Shown: in pieces, positions 31,880-44,700 of the stretch
How positions within the stretch are numbered: position 1 is the stretch's first letter
Layout: each line of letters opens with the position of its first letter
The notes under the pieces: model-generated
What the model was told of the DNA's origin: nothing
Databases searched by the model: none
Seen by the model: the letters and a program-made list of their open reading frames with translations, nothing else
NCBI GenBank assembly: GCA_900291925.1
Contig: UWYS01000007.1
Coordinates: 806,001-870,000, forward strand
Reading direction: 5' to 3'
Length of the DNA stretch: 64,000 bases
Source of the DNA: Thecaphora thlaspeos
Lineage: Eukaryota; Basidiomycota; Ustilaginomycetes; Urocystidales; Glomosporiaceae
Made by a program: the position numbers and the translations under genes

Positions 31880-34004
31880 TTAGGTGTCGATGAATACTCG
31901 ATGGATGCCTGCTTCCGATGAAAGACTAGTGTCGGTCATCGCAAGAGACAAAGAGCACCATACCGAACCGGTCAGCATTACGTCGTTACAGCGGGAGTTG
32001 CGTGTTGTGAGGGGGTGGGGGAGCGACTTACATCTTTGCTGCATCGTGCGCCACATTCGGTACCCAGTCGATCGTGACGTCTCCAATGCTGCCACTCTCT
32101 TCTGGCTTTCCCACGAGACTGCGCAGATGTCGATGGTAGTTTTGCGCCCTGTCTACTCGATCGAACCCTACACCATCCGCCGTTGGTCCATCTCGACAAA
32201 GAGAGTAAGTCGTCCTGCTCCGAGGTGAAGAAAAGGCTGAAAAGAGGAGAGGAGGGGGGGAGGAGAACGTACCTTGAGCCATGGCGTAGCACCTTTCATC
32301 ACCCTTTCCGTGGTCGTCTAGTCCGTGGACGAGGTGGATGCTGCGCGTGTTGAGGTAGCGGATCTGGAAAAAGGCCGCAGATGAAAAGCGGACGAGACTG
32401 TAGCTTGGGAAGTGCGCCGAGAGATTTTCAAAGCCGTCTGGGAGCGAGGCAGGAGGGAGAGGGTGGTGGTCGTCGTCAAGACCGTCGTTCCGTGAGTCGC
32501 TACTACGAAGAGCAGGGCAGAGAAAACTGGACGCACACTTATATTCGTTCATGCCCTACGCGCGACGACCACGACGAGGTTGAGATTAGGTGCGTCAGTC
32601 TCGCGCCTCCTTCCGCCCCCTTTCCACCCTGACAGAAAGGCAAGGAGGAGGGATGCTCACCTCGCAGACAGGCCCCTCCCTTTCTGCGATAAAGTAGAGG
32701 AACGTGGCCGGGTCGAACGTGACGAACGATACGCTGGCAGTCGATCCAGGGGCCGTGCAGGCGTCGCCTAGGATCGAGTAGCGATGTATCAGCTGGCCGC
32801 CTAGACTGTGGCCCGCTGTTCAATTGGCGACGTTGGGATGTCGTGAGCCGCCGCTCATGTCAGCCGGCATGACAAAGCGCGATGCTCGAGGAGCGCAAGC
32901 GAAGACTTACAGAACGTGAGATGCTTGACGTCCGGGAAGCTGAAGGGGGAAGTGAGGAACTGGCCGAGCGAGTCGAGTGCTTCGAAGGACGAGACGGTCG
33001 TATCGCTCGTGGGGTACTGGTTGACAGCTCCTTCGCCCCACTGATGCACGGTGAAAGGTCGAGCGCAAGAGAGACAGGGCGCTATCAGCTTGGACCTCCG
33101 ACAACGTCAAGGCGGCGTGCGCGCCCCCCAGCTGAATGGTCAAAACGAAGTTCGAGGGCAAAACGCACCCCGTTACCTTTGTAGACAAGCAGGTTGCCCG
33201 TCGACCCTCGGCCTGCCCAGTGGTAGCGCGTCTTGTCGTTGCCGTTGAACTGTCGGTGGTCGGCGCGGCGCGGGAGTAAAGGAGCTTTCAATTGATTGCC
33301 GTCGGCCAATTGCTGGCAGGGCTTGTCGATAACTCACAAACACAGGCGCCACGATCAGGATCCTGCCATCGGCCCCTGGGATCCTGTTTCGAGCCATGGC
33401 AGCATCGTTCCAGGCGTACCAGGCATCTCGTGCTGATGTCCGGTGCCGTCAAGTGGTGATGTGGTAGCGTCGTTGAAGGTTTCAGCTTGTTAACCACAAG
33501 ATACGCTCTTCTGGGGCAGCACGAGGCCAGGGGGACAGACGTACCTTGACCATGTACATGGATCACGACCCTTTCTATTCCCGTCGTCTTCTCCGGATCG
33601 TACCATTCGTCGACGTAGACGGGCAGCTCGACCGCTTCGCCTCCGGACTGGGGTCGGAAAGTGTATAGCTGAGTCTTTGCCCCTTGCACTATGCGCGCAT
33701 CGACGAAGATGCGGAACAACAATGACGGAGGAACGATGCCCAAGGCGGGGCTGCGATCAGCATAATGACCAAACATCAGCTCGTCCCTCTACCCAAGACG
33801 TCGGACGTTTGCAGCTTGCGGCTCACCGGGAGGTAGCACAAGCCCTCTATCGTCGTCCTTGAAGCCCACGCCGGCGGGTCGAGAGAGGGCCATGAAGACT
33901 TCTTGCAAGTTGCCTGGGAGGCTGACGAAGCCGGTGGCGCGCGAGACGGTATCAGCGTAGGTGAAGAGGCAGAAGCCTGTGAAGAGTAAGAGAACGAGCT
34001 TCAT
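31880..34004 (-). CDS. alpha/beta hydrolase with N-terminal signal or anchor, about ten exons
   Basis: Minus-strand exons, from 5' to 3': 34004-33793, 33750-33545, 33432-33338, 33249-33177, 33081-32911, 32815-32661, 32555-32537, 32437-32273, 32167-32032, 31925-31880; about 425 residues. The start MKLVLLLFTGFCLFTYA is a signal peptide or anchor. An in-frame ATG at 34160 would add 52 Pro/Ser-rich residues. VVIHVHGQ, DAWYAWNDAA and the nucleophile elbow SGHSLGGQ (Ser about 256) show the hydrolase fold; a DH pair (GLDDHGKGDE) and late NYHRHL could hold acid and His. The substrate is unknown. One junction is doubtful: the strong GTGAGC donor at 33826 breaks phase, while a weaker GTAGAG at 33792 keeps it. 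The 19-base exon depends on a GTGCGT donor. Confidence 0.75.
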
Positions 34005-34160
34005 CAATCGTGCTGGTGTTGTTGGTGGTGCTGTGGTGGTCTCGTCTCGACCTTGGGACGGAGAAGGCTTGAGCGATGGAGGGGGTGGGAGTAGAGATGG
34101 TGTAGCAGAGGGAGGCGCTCGAGGTGGGGCTAACACCTCTCTGCTCATACGTGGCGGCAT

Positions 34161-37100
34161 TGACGGGGACCCTGGATCTGCCCGGAAGCAGAAGTGAAGT
34201 CGAACAAGGACGCAGGAAGCATTTGTGCGTTGCCGCTGCCGCTGCCTTTGCCGTTGATGGTGCGGCGGCCGATGCTGGCAAGCGCAGAAACCACCAGTCC
34301 GCCCCGACGCTAGAAGGTGAGCCGCAGCGCCCGAGTGGAGGGGCGGCTATGTGGACAATGGGTCGAGCTGGAGCGAACCTACCGCTATACAGAGTACTTT
34401 GGTGGGGTGTATCATGCGTCATCCGACTTTCTAGGTAGATACGTGGCCTGCCGGATGGACGCCAAGAGGAGGAAGAGGAGGAGGAGGTGGTGGTGGGATA
34501 CGAGCAAAGGCACGCCAGCCTGGACCCCGAGTGAACGACTTTGGCCGCACGAGCCTCCCATCCGTGGCAGCCAGCCGCTGGGCAAAGAAACACCAAAAAG
34601 CGATCCATCACCGGATCTCGAGCCTTTCTTCCTCTTGACCACTAACTAAGCATCAGGTCTCGCACTCGTCGGAACGGCCCGATGCTCAGCCCTCTTCTCG
34701 GTGCTCGGGAGAGAACCGAGAGAGTCACGCTGCGGCTTTGCCGTATCACCGCTCGCTCAGCGGCAGCCGCCGACCGGTGTTGGCCGTCGGCAACATCCGA
34801 CTGGCGGTCGGACATCCCGACACAGTCGAACCCAATCACGCCAGAAGCTTTGTCACCTCGCCATCTCCCTGCGTCTGGACAGCCGATACACTGTTCGCCT
34901 TCCTCGCTCGCGCCATCGTCGGCGCCATTGTTCTCACGCCGACGACCAAGAGAGCAGCGCGGCTTTACATGTGTGTGCGTCTATCGGTGGACGCCCGTAG
35001 CTCACACGCCCCGACGAAGCGGCACAGCTTCCGCTCCAGGCCAGGCTTAGCCTCAGATGCGTGCATGGCCTAGCTTGCTCCGATCTCGAGCCTTGACAGA
35101 CGACACAGCTTCTGCTCTGTGCGTCTCGCCATGCCGTGCCACATATGTGCTGCTCGCGCTCTCTTCACCTCTGCCTGGTCAGCTCGACGTTCTCCTGAGA
35201 CCCATCGGGAACTCTACCGCCCGATCTACCCTCGTGGCCTCGGGCGTTTCCCGCAACGGCCAAACGAGTCGACACAGAAGACGCCCCGCCATTGGACAGG
35301 TCGGCGATGGGAGGTGGTACAGTACAGGGCTGCCCTTGACTAGATCTTTCATATTGCGAGCACGGCACAGCCAATCGCCATGCATCGACACGAAATTTCC
35401 AGGGTCGAACGTGCCTCTGAACTTGGCTAGGAACGTCGACGTCATCACCCGTCCAACGCACGACGACCGCGACCCTCGTAGAAGCTCTCAAAGTCCCAGT
35501 CCGACTTGACAGCTTCGTTCGATCCTCCCCTCTGCTTTGCTTGCTTCGTTGGCTGCGGTGGCAAAGCGTATGTGCGTCTACAAAGAAAGGGCTGCCGATC
35601 GAATCGTTGGAATGGGTGCAGCTTCCGGGCCCATCCATGCGCTCAGCGTTGAGGCCGTCCGGCCGGGAAGGTAAGATTCGCGGGTCGCCCAGATGGACAA
35701 GATATACCAATCAGACCGCACCGCGCATCGCAAAGCGCCTCCGCCGTGCCTGGGCGTCAAGCAAGCTTCAGGTAGGCGACTATCACGAGACTGCGACACG
35801 CCAGAGAATATAATCTGCCCAGCTCCGCCGATCAACAGTCCGAGCGAAAAGCAGGCCGGTCGACGTCAGGCGACGTTTCCAACTCGCCCTCTTACAGAGC
35901 GAGTGAACGCACACCTCCGCGCCGCCGTCCAGCCATGTGTACCACTCCATGACATGGTCCACCAGGCACGACGACGGAATCCCGACGACGCTGTCCATAG
36001 ACCCTGGATGCGGCTCACAACCGTCGATCAGCCGGCAACTACCTGTACACTCACCTCTCTTGGCACAACGCAGCGGGCCATCTCTGGACCGGATGCTGTC
36101 GGGCAACGTCGGCTTCGACGCTGCAGGTACGTGCCATCAAGCCGCCGCTGCTGTTGTCTGATGATGCTCCACCCGCCGCTTCCTGTGCGTGGTTGTTTTG
36201 CTGCTGAACCCTTGCGCAGAAATGCCGCAAAGACGAACGCAGCGCCCCTCTTTGTGCGGTGCGAATAGGTCGGTACAGTGGACCGAACCTGTGTATTTTG
36301 ACGTGGCCAGACATCCCATGGGAAGTCAACGAACAGCATTCCAGCGCCATCCAACTTCTTACGATTTGTCGGGACAACGAAGAAAATAATAGGCACATCG
36401 CCAATCCAGGAGCGCAAGCAGCAAGACAGGGTCATACATAACGACGGCCCCTCGCTCGTTCCCTGTGGCCAGGAGCAGGTCACACGAGACTCGCGACGTC
36501 GATCTGGCCTGTAGGGTTCGATCTCGCTCTCGCTCTCTCGGCCTTGCCTTGGCGTTTCTCACTTCTGCCACACCGTGCCACCTTTGTATTGAATCTGCGC
36601 CGGCTGGCCTATACCTCCTAATGGTTGCTGTATTATGGATCGCAACGCAGCATTGCGGGGATGCTTGCACGCATGCAATGGCCCAACTGGGTCGCAATGG
36701 CACAGACAAGGTGGACGGACGACAACAACGAGGGCCCGGATCCGCGACTGTACCTGCGGCCGCAACCGGCATTCGGCCCGAAGCTCGTCCATGATCGCGA
36801 CCGGGCGGGCGGGCAAGGCCCGGGCCTCGAGGCCTGAGCGCCTGCATCTTAGCAAACGCGGACGATGGAACTCCGGAAACCCACGCAAGCAGCAGCCTTT
36901 CTTGCCTCCATTTGGACCGCTCCCGAGGACGGTATGCTCGCTTTTCAGCGAATGCAGCCAGGCACAGAGTACTCACATGTCTTTGGGTTAAGTAGGAGGT
37001 ACAACTCTGTCGGTACTGCGCAAAGCCACACCGACCTCGTCCGTATGCGTGGTCCCGTGCCAAGTCGGGTCCCGAGCGTAAGGCATCGGCACAGCAACGA

Positions 37101-38770
37101 CGTGGCACCAGAAACGGCGTCAGTCCGTGCTTCAAAAACGAGCGAGTCGCAGCTAAGAGTACGGCAGCAGTGTTCCGTCGTTCCCCTCCGAGCCGAACAG
37201 TCATTCGGCTTTGCTGTCGTGAGGAAACCCTTGCAGAACGTGGGGAGATCTCACGGTGTTGTCAATCACCTGGACCAGGGTGAAGGGGGCCTCGGCCTCG
37301 GCCTCGGTCCTGCACGAAAGAAGACGCTTTTTGGTCCATCAAATAAGTACAGCAGGTAACGTTGGCTCGCCCGCGACGACGCCGGCGCCATTGGCTGCCG
37401 CAGCCTCATTGGCTTGTTTTCGAGCTATGTACAAGACTGTGCTACCGCTGTGCTACCGCTGCGAAGCCGCTGTCCGAGGGCTTCTACAGACTGCCGGATA
37501 CGAAGGGTAAAGGAATAACAGTCACCGGTGATGGATGACGAGGGGACGCAAGATGGTGGTCTTCCCCGTGATGCACGACGGCGCCGATGGCCTTCCCGCC
37601 CCTCGGCCGCTCCGAAGCAAGCTGCTGGCTGCTTGACTCGAAAGCGGGCGTGCGCCTCTTGATTGACGGGGCCGGTTTGAAACCTCCGGCTTCTCTTCCT
37701 AGCCAGGTGTTGTTCTGTACATAAGAGGAGCGGTCGTCGAGTGCCTGACTTGATGCTTGCTTGCGTGCTAAGCCGTCGTTTTCCCTGTCGCCATCGAGCA
37801 GCGCGCGCCAAGCTAGTTTGTCATTTACCTTTTCTGGTCACCAGGTGTAAGCTTATGCTCGCCAAGCTCACGCATTTCCGCCCCCGCCCTGCCTTGGCGA
37901 TGCGCGGCCCAGCCGCTCTCTCTGCGTGGCCTTCCCCCGTCAAGCGAGCGAGCTCAGGGGCAGCTACTCGGTAGGCTGAAGCAGAAAGCAGCGGCGCCGG
38001 CCGTGGGCCCTTGCCCTCTCTTGATGCCCTCGCCTGTGCTCCCCGGCTTCGGAGTTGGGCGACGGCGTCGAGACCCGCCCCGCCCGCCGCCGCCTCCCCT
38101 TGGCCTCCGCTCTTGCCCCTGGTTGGCCCTCTTCCCCATCCTGCTCGCCTTGCTTGCACTCAAGAGTCTCTCTGCTCTGCTGGCGTCCCTGTCTGCACGG
38201 AGACATCTTGATCATTGTCCGCCCTTTCCCCCCTCTTTTACATCTCCCAAAGGCTTCCCATCTTTCCCTCCTCCTCCTCCTCCTCCTTTCCTCTCCTCTC
38301 CGCATTGCCCTTCCTGATATTCTTATTCCGCCTCCACCACCACCACCTTTCCCTTCGCCCGGCCCAGCGTCTCCTTCTCCTCTCTCACTCTCGTCGCCCT
38401 TACGTCTCATCGCTCCGCCTCCAACGAGCACACATTTCAGCTTGCTCCCCCCTTCCCATCCGGTTCGGCCGACAGCATACCACGAGGCCTCCTCATCCTT
38501 GTTAGACCCTTGGCCTTTCGATGCTCGGACGGCTCTCCTGCAGCGCCGTCGCCGTCGCCTTTCTCCGCACCTACTCTTTCCGGACAGTCTGGCACATCTG
38601 CATACATTTGGATCCGACACAGCGCACCTACATCTTCGACGCGTAGCAACGGCCTCCGCTCTTCCCAGAGGTCTCGTTCGACGGTTCCCTGTCCCCGTCT
38701 CGCATCCGCCTCTGGATCGGGACAACAGGCTCATTCTCGATACACCAGAACCCTTAGACGCTCACCCATC
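34161..38770. other. 4.6 kb without a recognised gene
   Basis: Both strands were read. The longest frames (36359-37204 minus, 35693-36268 plus, 35165-35710 minus) lack family motifs. On the minus strand between about 36.5 and 35.1 kb, short stretches with more protein-like composition are flanked by good splice motifs (for example GTGAGT at about 36046 and GTAAGA at about 35912), but no phase-consistent model emerged. The last 800 bases are CT-rich and include (TCC)n at about 38268-38290; they probably belong to the exo-glucanase promoter and leader. Confidence 0.4.
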
Positions 38771-40835
38771 ATGGCCCGCCCCAACTCTGGCTACAGCGAC
38801 TTCTACAACCGCGACGCCGACTTCGCCTCGCCCACCTTTTCGCCACCGGAAGATTACAACGAATTCCACTCGCTCCGTCCAGGCACCTCCGGCACCATCG
38901 GCAAGTACTCGGTCGCCGATAGTCTAGGGACCGACAAGTACGATTACCCGCCCAGCCGCGACGCACCCACCCCTTCACCATCCACCCAGGGCCTTCTGTA
39001 CGCAGACGGCGGCTCAAACCGCGATAGCACACGCAGCAGCACCTACTACTTTGACAAGGAAGCTGCCGCGGCAAAGCTACAGGTGAGTACGCCGGTTCCG
39101 AGTCCTTCCGTCCCTTGTTTTCCCCACTTGTGATGCGCCGCAACGTCGTCCAACGCGAAACTAAACGCTGACCTTGCAAACTTGTCTTGTCCGTCGCGTC
39201 GCCCACTCTGCGCCTGTTCTGCGAATCCCACAACCGTCCTACCAGAATGCAGGACGGAGAGGTCCAGGCTACAGTGCAGCTGTGCCGGCCAGCGCTGCCG
39301 CTGCCGCAGGGACCGCCGGCAAGTCAAGAGGCGGTCCAGGAGGTTTTATGGGCTTCGTCAAGAGGAAACCGATCCTCAGCGCCTTGCTCCTCCTCCTGCT
39401 GGCGGTGATCGGCGTTGCCGCCGGCGTTGGCATCAGCAAAGGCATGAGCTCCGGCAAGGACGACAAGAACCTCAACGCCAACGCGAACACAGGCAAGGAT
39501 GGCACCAGCGGCGGCAGCAGCAGCAACGACAGCGACGACAAGGGCTCCGGGTCCACGACGAAGGTCGAGCCCATTGTCCCCTTCAAGAAGTGGAACTGGA
39601 CCGATCCGAACACCAAGATGCACGGCGTCAGCCTCGGCTCATGGCTGCTCCTCGAGAGGTGGCAGCTGGAGGACTGGATGGTCGGCGCGGGCGGCAACGA
39701 CGCATGGGACGAGTACCGCTTCTTGGGAATCGTTGGAAAGGACAGGGGCGCCACGCTGCTCAAGGAGCACCAGGACACCTGGGTGACCGAGTCGGACATG
39801 GACTCGCTCCAGGCCGCCGGCATCAACACGATCCGCATCCCGATCGGCTTCTGGGCCTTTATCCCGACCGAGGGCGGCGAGCCCTACGTCACGACGGGCT
39901 ACGTCGACCAGCTCGACAAGATGCTCAAGTGGTGCTACGATCGCAAGATGTACGTGATGCTCGACCTCCACGGCATGCCAGGAAGCCAGAACGGAGACCA
40001 GTCGAGCGGCTACAACACGTCGGACGTCACCTGGTTCGAGACGCACCAGCAGGCTCGATCCGACGCCTTCCTCGAGGCGGTGCTCGACTGGGCCACCAAG
40101 AGCAACTACAGCTCGATCATCAACAGCGTCGGCGTCGTCAACGAGCCGCGCGTCGTCAACGACAACTGGGGCCTCAACCAGACCAAGTTTGACGTCACCG
40201 AGAGCTACTACGAGCGCAGCTACGCAGCTTGCGTCAAGGCCGGGATCCCGATGACTTTCCACCACGGCTTCTACCCTGGCGGGGCCGCCGACAAGTTCAA
40301 CGCCTGGAGGAACTTTGCAACGGGCAAGGACCCCAACTACCTGATTTACGAGGACCACCCTTACCCGGGCTGGTTCCAGGACCCCCTGCCGGGCGCCGAC
40401 GCGATCCAGACGGCCGTGTGCGCTCAGGGCCAGGCAGCGGTCGGCTTCCCGATTCCCGTCATCATTGGCGAGTACTCGACCGTCTCGAACCTCAACAGCA
40501 CCGCATACCACACGAACTACATGCGGATGCAGCTCTCGACCTATGGCTGGGCGGCCGGTTCGATCTTCTGGAACTTCAAGGTTCAGACGTCGACCACTCA
40601 GGTGCTGGCGCAGCGCGATGACATCATGCGCCTCTACTCGTTCCTCGACCTGTACGGCACCGGCATCATCCTGGCAGTTCCGGCGGGCCAGACGGTCAGG
40701 CAATGGCTCTCGTCGCTCGATTCGACCTGCGGCTCCTTCCAGACGTTGACGTACTCGAACCCCTCGAGGTCCGGAGCCTCGTTCAGCTCGAGGAAGAGGC
40801 GCTCGATGCCTCTCTTGTCGCGCGACGCGCACTAA
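38771..40835 (+). CDS. membrane-anchored GH5 exo-1,3-beta-glucanase (type II)
   Basis: Exons 38771-39082 and 39246-40835 join in phase 0 to 633 residues. A cytosolic N-terminal region of about 145 residues (Ser/Thr/Tyr-rich) precedes one transmembrane helix (ILSALLLLLLAVIGVAAGVG, about 147-166). A Ser/Gly/Asn linker and the GH5 barrel follow. Family motifs are GVSLGSWLLLERW, NTIRIPIGFWAF, LDLHGMPGSQNG, the acid/base Glu in VVNEP (about 404) and the nucleophile Glu in IIGEYS (about 513). The enzyme trims 1,3-beta-glucan at the cell surface. The build resembles ExgD-type anchored glucanases and not the secreted Exg1 form. It converges on NUP192, 866 bases apart. Confidence 0.9.
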
Positions 40836-41701
40836 GGGGTGACTGGGCGGGTGGCAGAGGCGGCGTCATCGCGCTCCTCCCTCCTCCCTCCTTGTCTCCT
40901 TTTATTTCCAGCATTCATAGCGCGTACCGTACAGCACACGCCCCGCCACGCTCTCTCATGCATTCATCTTTCTCGAGGCCTGCTAGTGGCCAATCCGCAC
41001 GCACCATTAATTCTCGCAAGGACCTCGCTCGCCTTTTCTCTCTCTCTCTCTCCCTCGTGTCACTTTCTACATATTCAAGTCTACTTACCTACCGGAGGCC
41101 GTTTTCGTCGAGGAAGTAGCTCCTTTGCCCTCGCTCCGCTCTTTTATCAGCTTGGACTTTCCTGCTCCCTCTCTCTCTCTCTTTCTCTCTCTCTTTTGGA
41201 AGGACCTCAACGCTCTATCTTCCCTTTCTTTTGATTCTCTCTCCCAAATCTTGTATCTTTATCTACACATCCCTTTCCCGTTCCTGTTGTCGTGATCGGA
41301 GGACTACGTACGTACCCAAACGAACAATTGCCGCTCCCTTTCCTCGTCGTGTCTGTGTGAGATGTCATACAAAGGCTCGTGTGGAGGTGTTGTCGTCGTC
41401 GTCGTCGTCGTAAGCGGAGACGAAAAGTCGCTTCGCATCCCACCGCTTTTGCGCCAAGAGGTCAATGCGAGAGAGTCGGGGCCTCGAAGTGACCGAGACG
41501 GCAAGACGGAGTGATGCGGGACATGACGACGCCGGTAGCAGACGGACGCCACGCAGCCGGTCGTTTTTACCCAAGGTGGTGGAGCGGTTTTTATCTCACT
41601 CACGATCCGATGCGCTCATCTTCCGCTTCCTCTCTGTTTGGTACGGACCAAAGTGCAAAGAGACAGGTTATAACGCAGGGGATGGAAGCGTTCAAAAGGA
41701 C
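40836..41701. other. intergenic between converging genes
   Basis: 866 bases, very pyrimidine-rich on the plus strand, with (CT)n runs at about 41039-41053 and 41170-41195 and (GTC)n near 41390-41410. No coding frame is supported. Confidence 0.55.
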
Positions 41702-44700
41702 CTAACGATCCAACCTGGCCTGTATGAAGTTCTCGACTACATGCAACAATGCAGTTGCCTCTTCCGCTGCTCCTTGTGCGACGACACACTTGGCAGTTCG
41801 AAGAGCACTGGCCACCTCACTGGCCAAACCAGCGTCCAACTCCAACCTTGCCGTCTGCTTCCAATTCTTCTTATCTCCATTCAGTGTTGCGTCGGTTGTC
41901 GTCGTGGTTGAAGGTGGAGGAGCAGTAGACCAGATTGCAGCCTGTGTAGCGCAGATGGCCAAGGTTTTCTCCAAAGCGTCCTTCTCCCCCTCTCTATTCG
42001 GGGAGCATTGTCGAATTCGATCACAAAGATAGCCGGCTAGATCGAGTAACGTGCCCAACGATGCGGTGGATGTCACGCCGGTGCGCATGCTAGGTCGGAT
42101 GAGCGTCGCTGGCGAGTCGGTCCCAGGCCAACTGTCTGATTCGCGCGTCAGAATCGAAAACGTGCTGCATTGGTACCATATTCCGCCCAGTAGCGTCGAG
42201 ACAATCTTGACTAGCTTCGAGGTCGCGCAATCTTGCATCGTTCGAGATCGCGTATCCGTCGAGGAAGATGAGGCGTCCAGACCGAGGAGAGATTGAAGTT
42301 CGCGCGGATGTTGGAGAAGGTGGGCCAGCGGTTGCAGAAGCCAGGCTAGACGCGTGCAGAGGTGCGTCGTCAAAGCGCCGGTAGAAGACGACCGACGCGA
42401 GGTGGTGGGCGAGGGAGGGAGGCAACGCACCATGCAGTAGAAGAGGCGTGCGAGCATGTCCAGCTCGTCCAGACCGGCGAGCGTAACGATGCTGTCCGGT
42501 CCTCCGTCCTGGTCGCCTGCACTGGCGAAGCCGCCCCTCATCGCTGCTGAGGTAGAGCTGAGCGTGTGGATCGCGCGGAACGCCAGCGCATTCTCCACCT
42601 GCCTACCATAGACGCGGACGAAGCCGTCGACGTCCGTCTCGATGAACCGAGCACTCGTGCCCGTCCACTGTCCCCCATCGCCGCCGCTGTTGCTGCCGCT
42701 TCCGTTCGAAGGTGCCGCAAGATTGTCGATGAGGTTGACGACGATGCGTAACATCATCGTCCAGGCGTCGTGGGTGGGGTTACGGTCGCCCGAGAGCAGC
42801 AGAGGCGAGACGATGCCAGTCTCGAGCGTCTCGGTCAGCATGTTTGACGACAGACCGTTGACGACGCCCGCTAGCGCTAGCTGTTCGCTAGACGCCGGAT
42901 GCGACGAGAGCGCAAGGAGGAGCGACAGTACGGGAGCGACAAAGAGCGGATGGTGCGCCGAGTTGGGCGACGGCGATGGCAATGCAACAGACGTCGTGGT
43001 GCCGTCGCCGCCACCACGCGATCCATCGAAGCGCAGCACAGGCGCGCGGCTGAGCAGGTCGATGCTGAGCTGGAAGAGACGATGTTCCTGCACCTGCGCC
43101 AGCCACGAATGCGGTAAGAGCCCGACGTCGTCGCGGATGACGAGCTCAAAGAGGCTGACGAGCAGGTCGAGGTCGTCCTCCAGGGCCCTCGCGGCGTCGG
43201 TGGCGTGCTGCGACTTCTGGATGCAGAGCAGGCAGTTGGACATCGACAGGCCGAGAGAGGTAATCGTGTGCCGCGCAAAGGCGTCCATGATGCGGTGAAG
43301 GGAGCGGTGTGTTTCCGCTCCTCCTCCCGTCGCCGCCGCCGACTCGCCCTGCTTGCGCAGCCAGCATCGACACTGGACGGCGCAGAAGAGCGCGACGTCG
43401 AAGCAGCCGCGGTGGAAAGGCGGCTTCACGAGGCCCTGGATGCTGTCCTCGACGCTGAAGGTCGGGTGGCTGAGCAGTCTCGATGCCAGCTCAGAAAGCT
43501 CGACGATCTGCTCGCCTTTCGTCCTCTGTCCGGCATCCTGCCTTCCCCACGCCGCCTCGACGATCACCGAGAGCAGCTCGACGCGCGCCGCGTGGATGCC
43601 GCGCATCACATCGCCCTCGAGCGTCTCGTCGGCCGCGATGGCGGCGCACGCCGTCCATGCGGTGATCAAGGCGTCTTCGAGCTGGTCAATCTTGCCGGAC
43701 GACACCGCGGCCGCGATCAGACGGCCCATGGTGGACCGGATGCTCTGCGTCCATGCTCGGAGAAACGTCGCCTGGACGTCGAGCGTCGTCCACTCGACGT
43801 TGATGGTCGCCACCATAAGCACGCCTTCGTCGAGTGCCTCGAGGTCGTCGACGTCATCGTCGCTCAACGTCTCGTAGAAGCCTTCCAGCTTACGGCGCAG
43901 CGCCGCAGCGTCAAAGACGTAGTTATCGCCGTACTGCCGCGCCGCGTCAAAGTCGTCCCTGCGCGCCGGGTGACGGAGCGCGGCTAGGTTGACGGTCGGG
44001 AAGAGCTCGGCCAGCTTGCGCTCTGACTCGTACTGAAGCGCCGGGTCGCAAGAGGTCTTGAACGACGATTCAAGCGCCGTCCGCAGGTTGGCGCCGTCGC
44101 TGAGCAGCGAAAGCAGGGTGGTGAGACCAGCGCTCGTACCCTTGTTGCTGCCGTTGCCGATCTGGACATCCTGCTCGAGCAGACGCAGCGCTCGCGCCTG
44201 GCTCATTCGTCGGTGCGCATACTCTCTCGCCTCAACGTCGGCGTCGGTGCGGCGTGCACCATCCTCGATGACGAAGCCCTCGGGCATGCTGGGCGGTACA
44301 TCGGCCTCGGCGGTAGCCAGGTCGCCGAGCGCCTTGAAGAAGGCGGCCTTCGACCGGACGGGCTCAAAAGCGGCGACATGTTCAGAGGCGTGCGTCCAGG
44401 CTGTGTCGAGAAAGCGGAGGATCGACTCGAGCAGGGCCGGATCGCTGCGCAGGAGCTCCTCGCCGATCAGCACGGCGTCCGACGCTACCTCGAGCGCGGT
44501 GCGGTCGAGCGCCTGTCCGTAGCTACTCGAGACTGTCGGGAGCGTCTTGGTCGCATCGCCGTCCTTGCTCTTGCTATTGTCGGCCTCGGCCAGCTGGAAC
44601 TCGGTCGTCTTGGCCAGATGGCGTCCGGTGAGAAGCAGCGTCGCGAGCGCAGGCTGCGTGTCGACGACGGCGGCGAGCATTGTCCATACGTCGGCGCGCA

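Noticed and set aside
39639..40832. 397-residue minus-strand frame across the glucanase gene
   Set aside because: Antisense shadow of the GH5 barrel; Val/Arg/Leu-rich with no recognisable domain.
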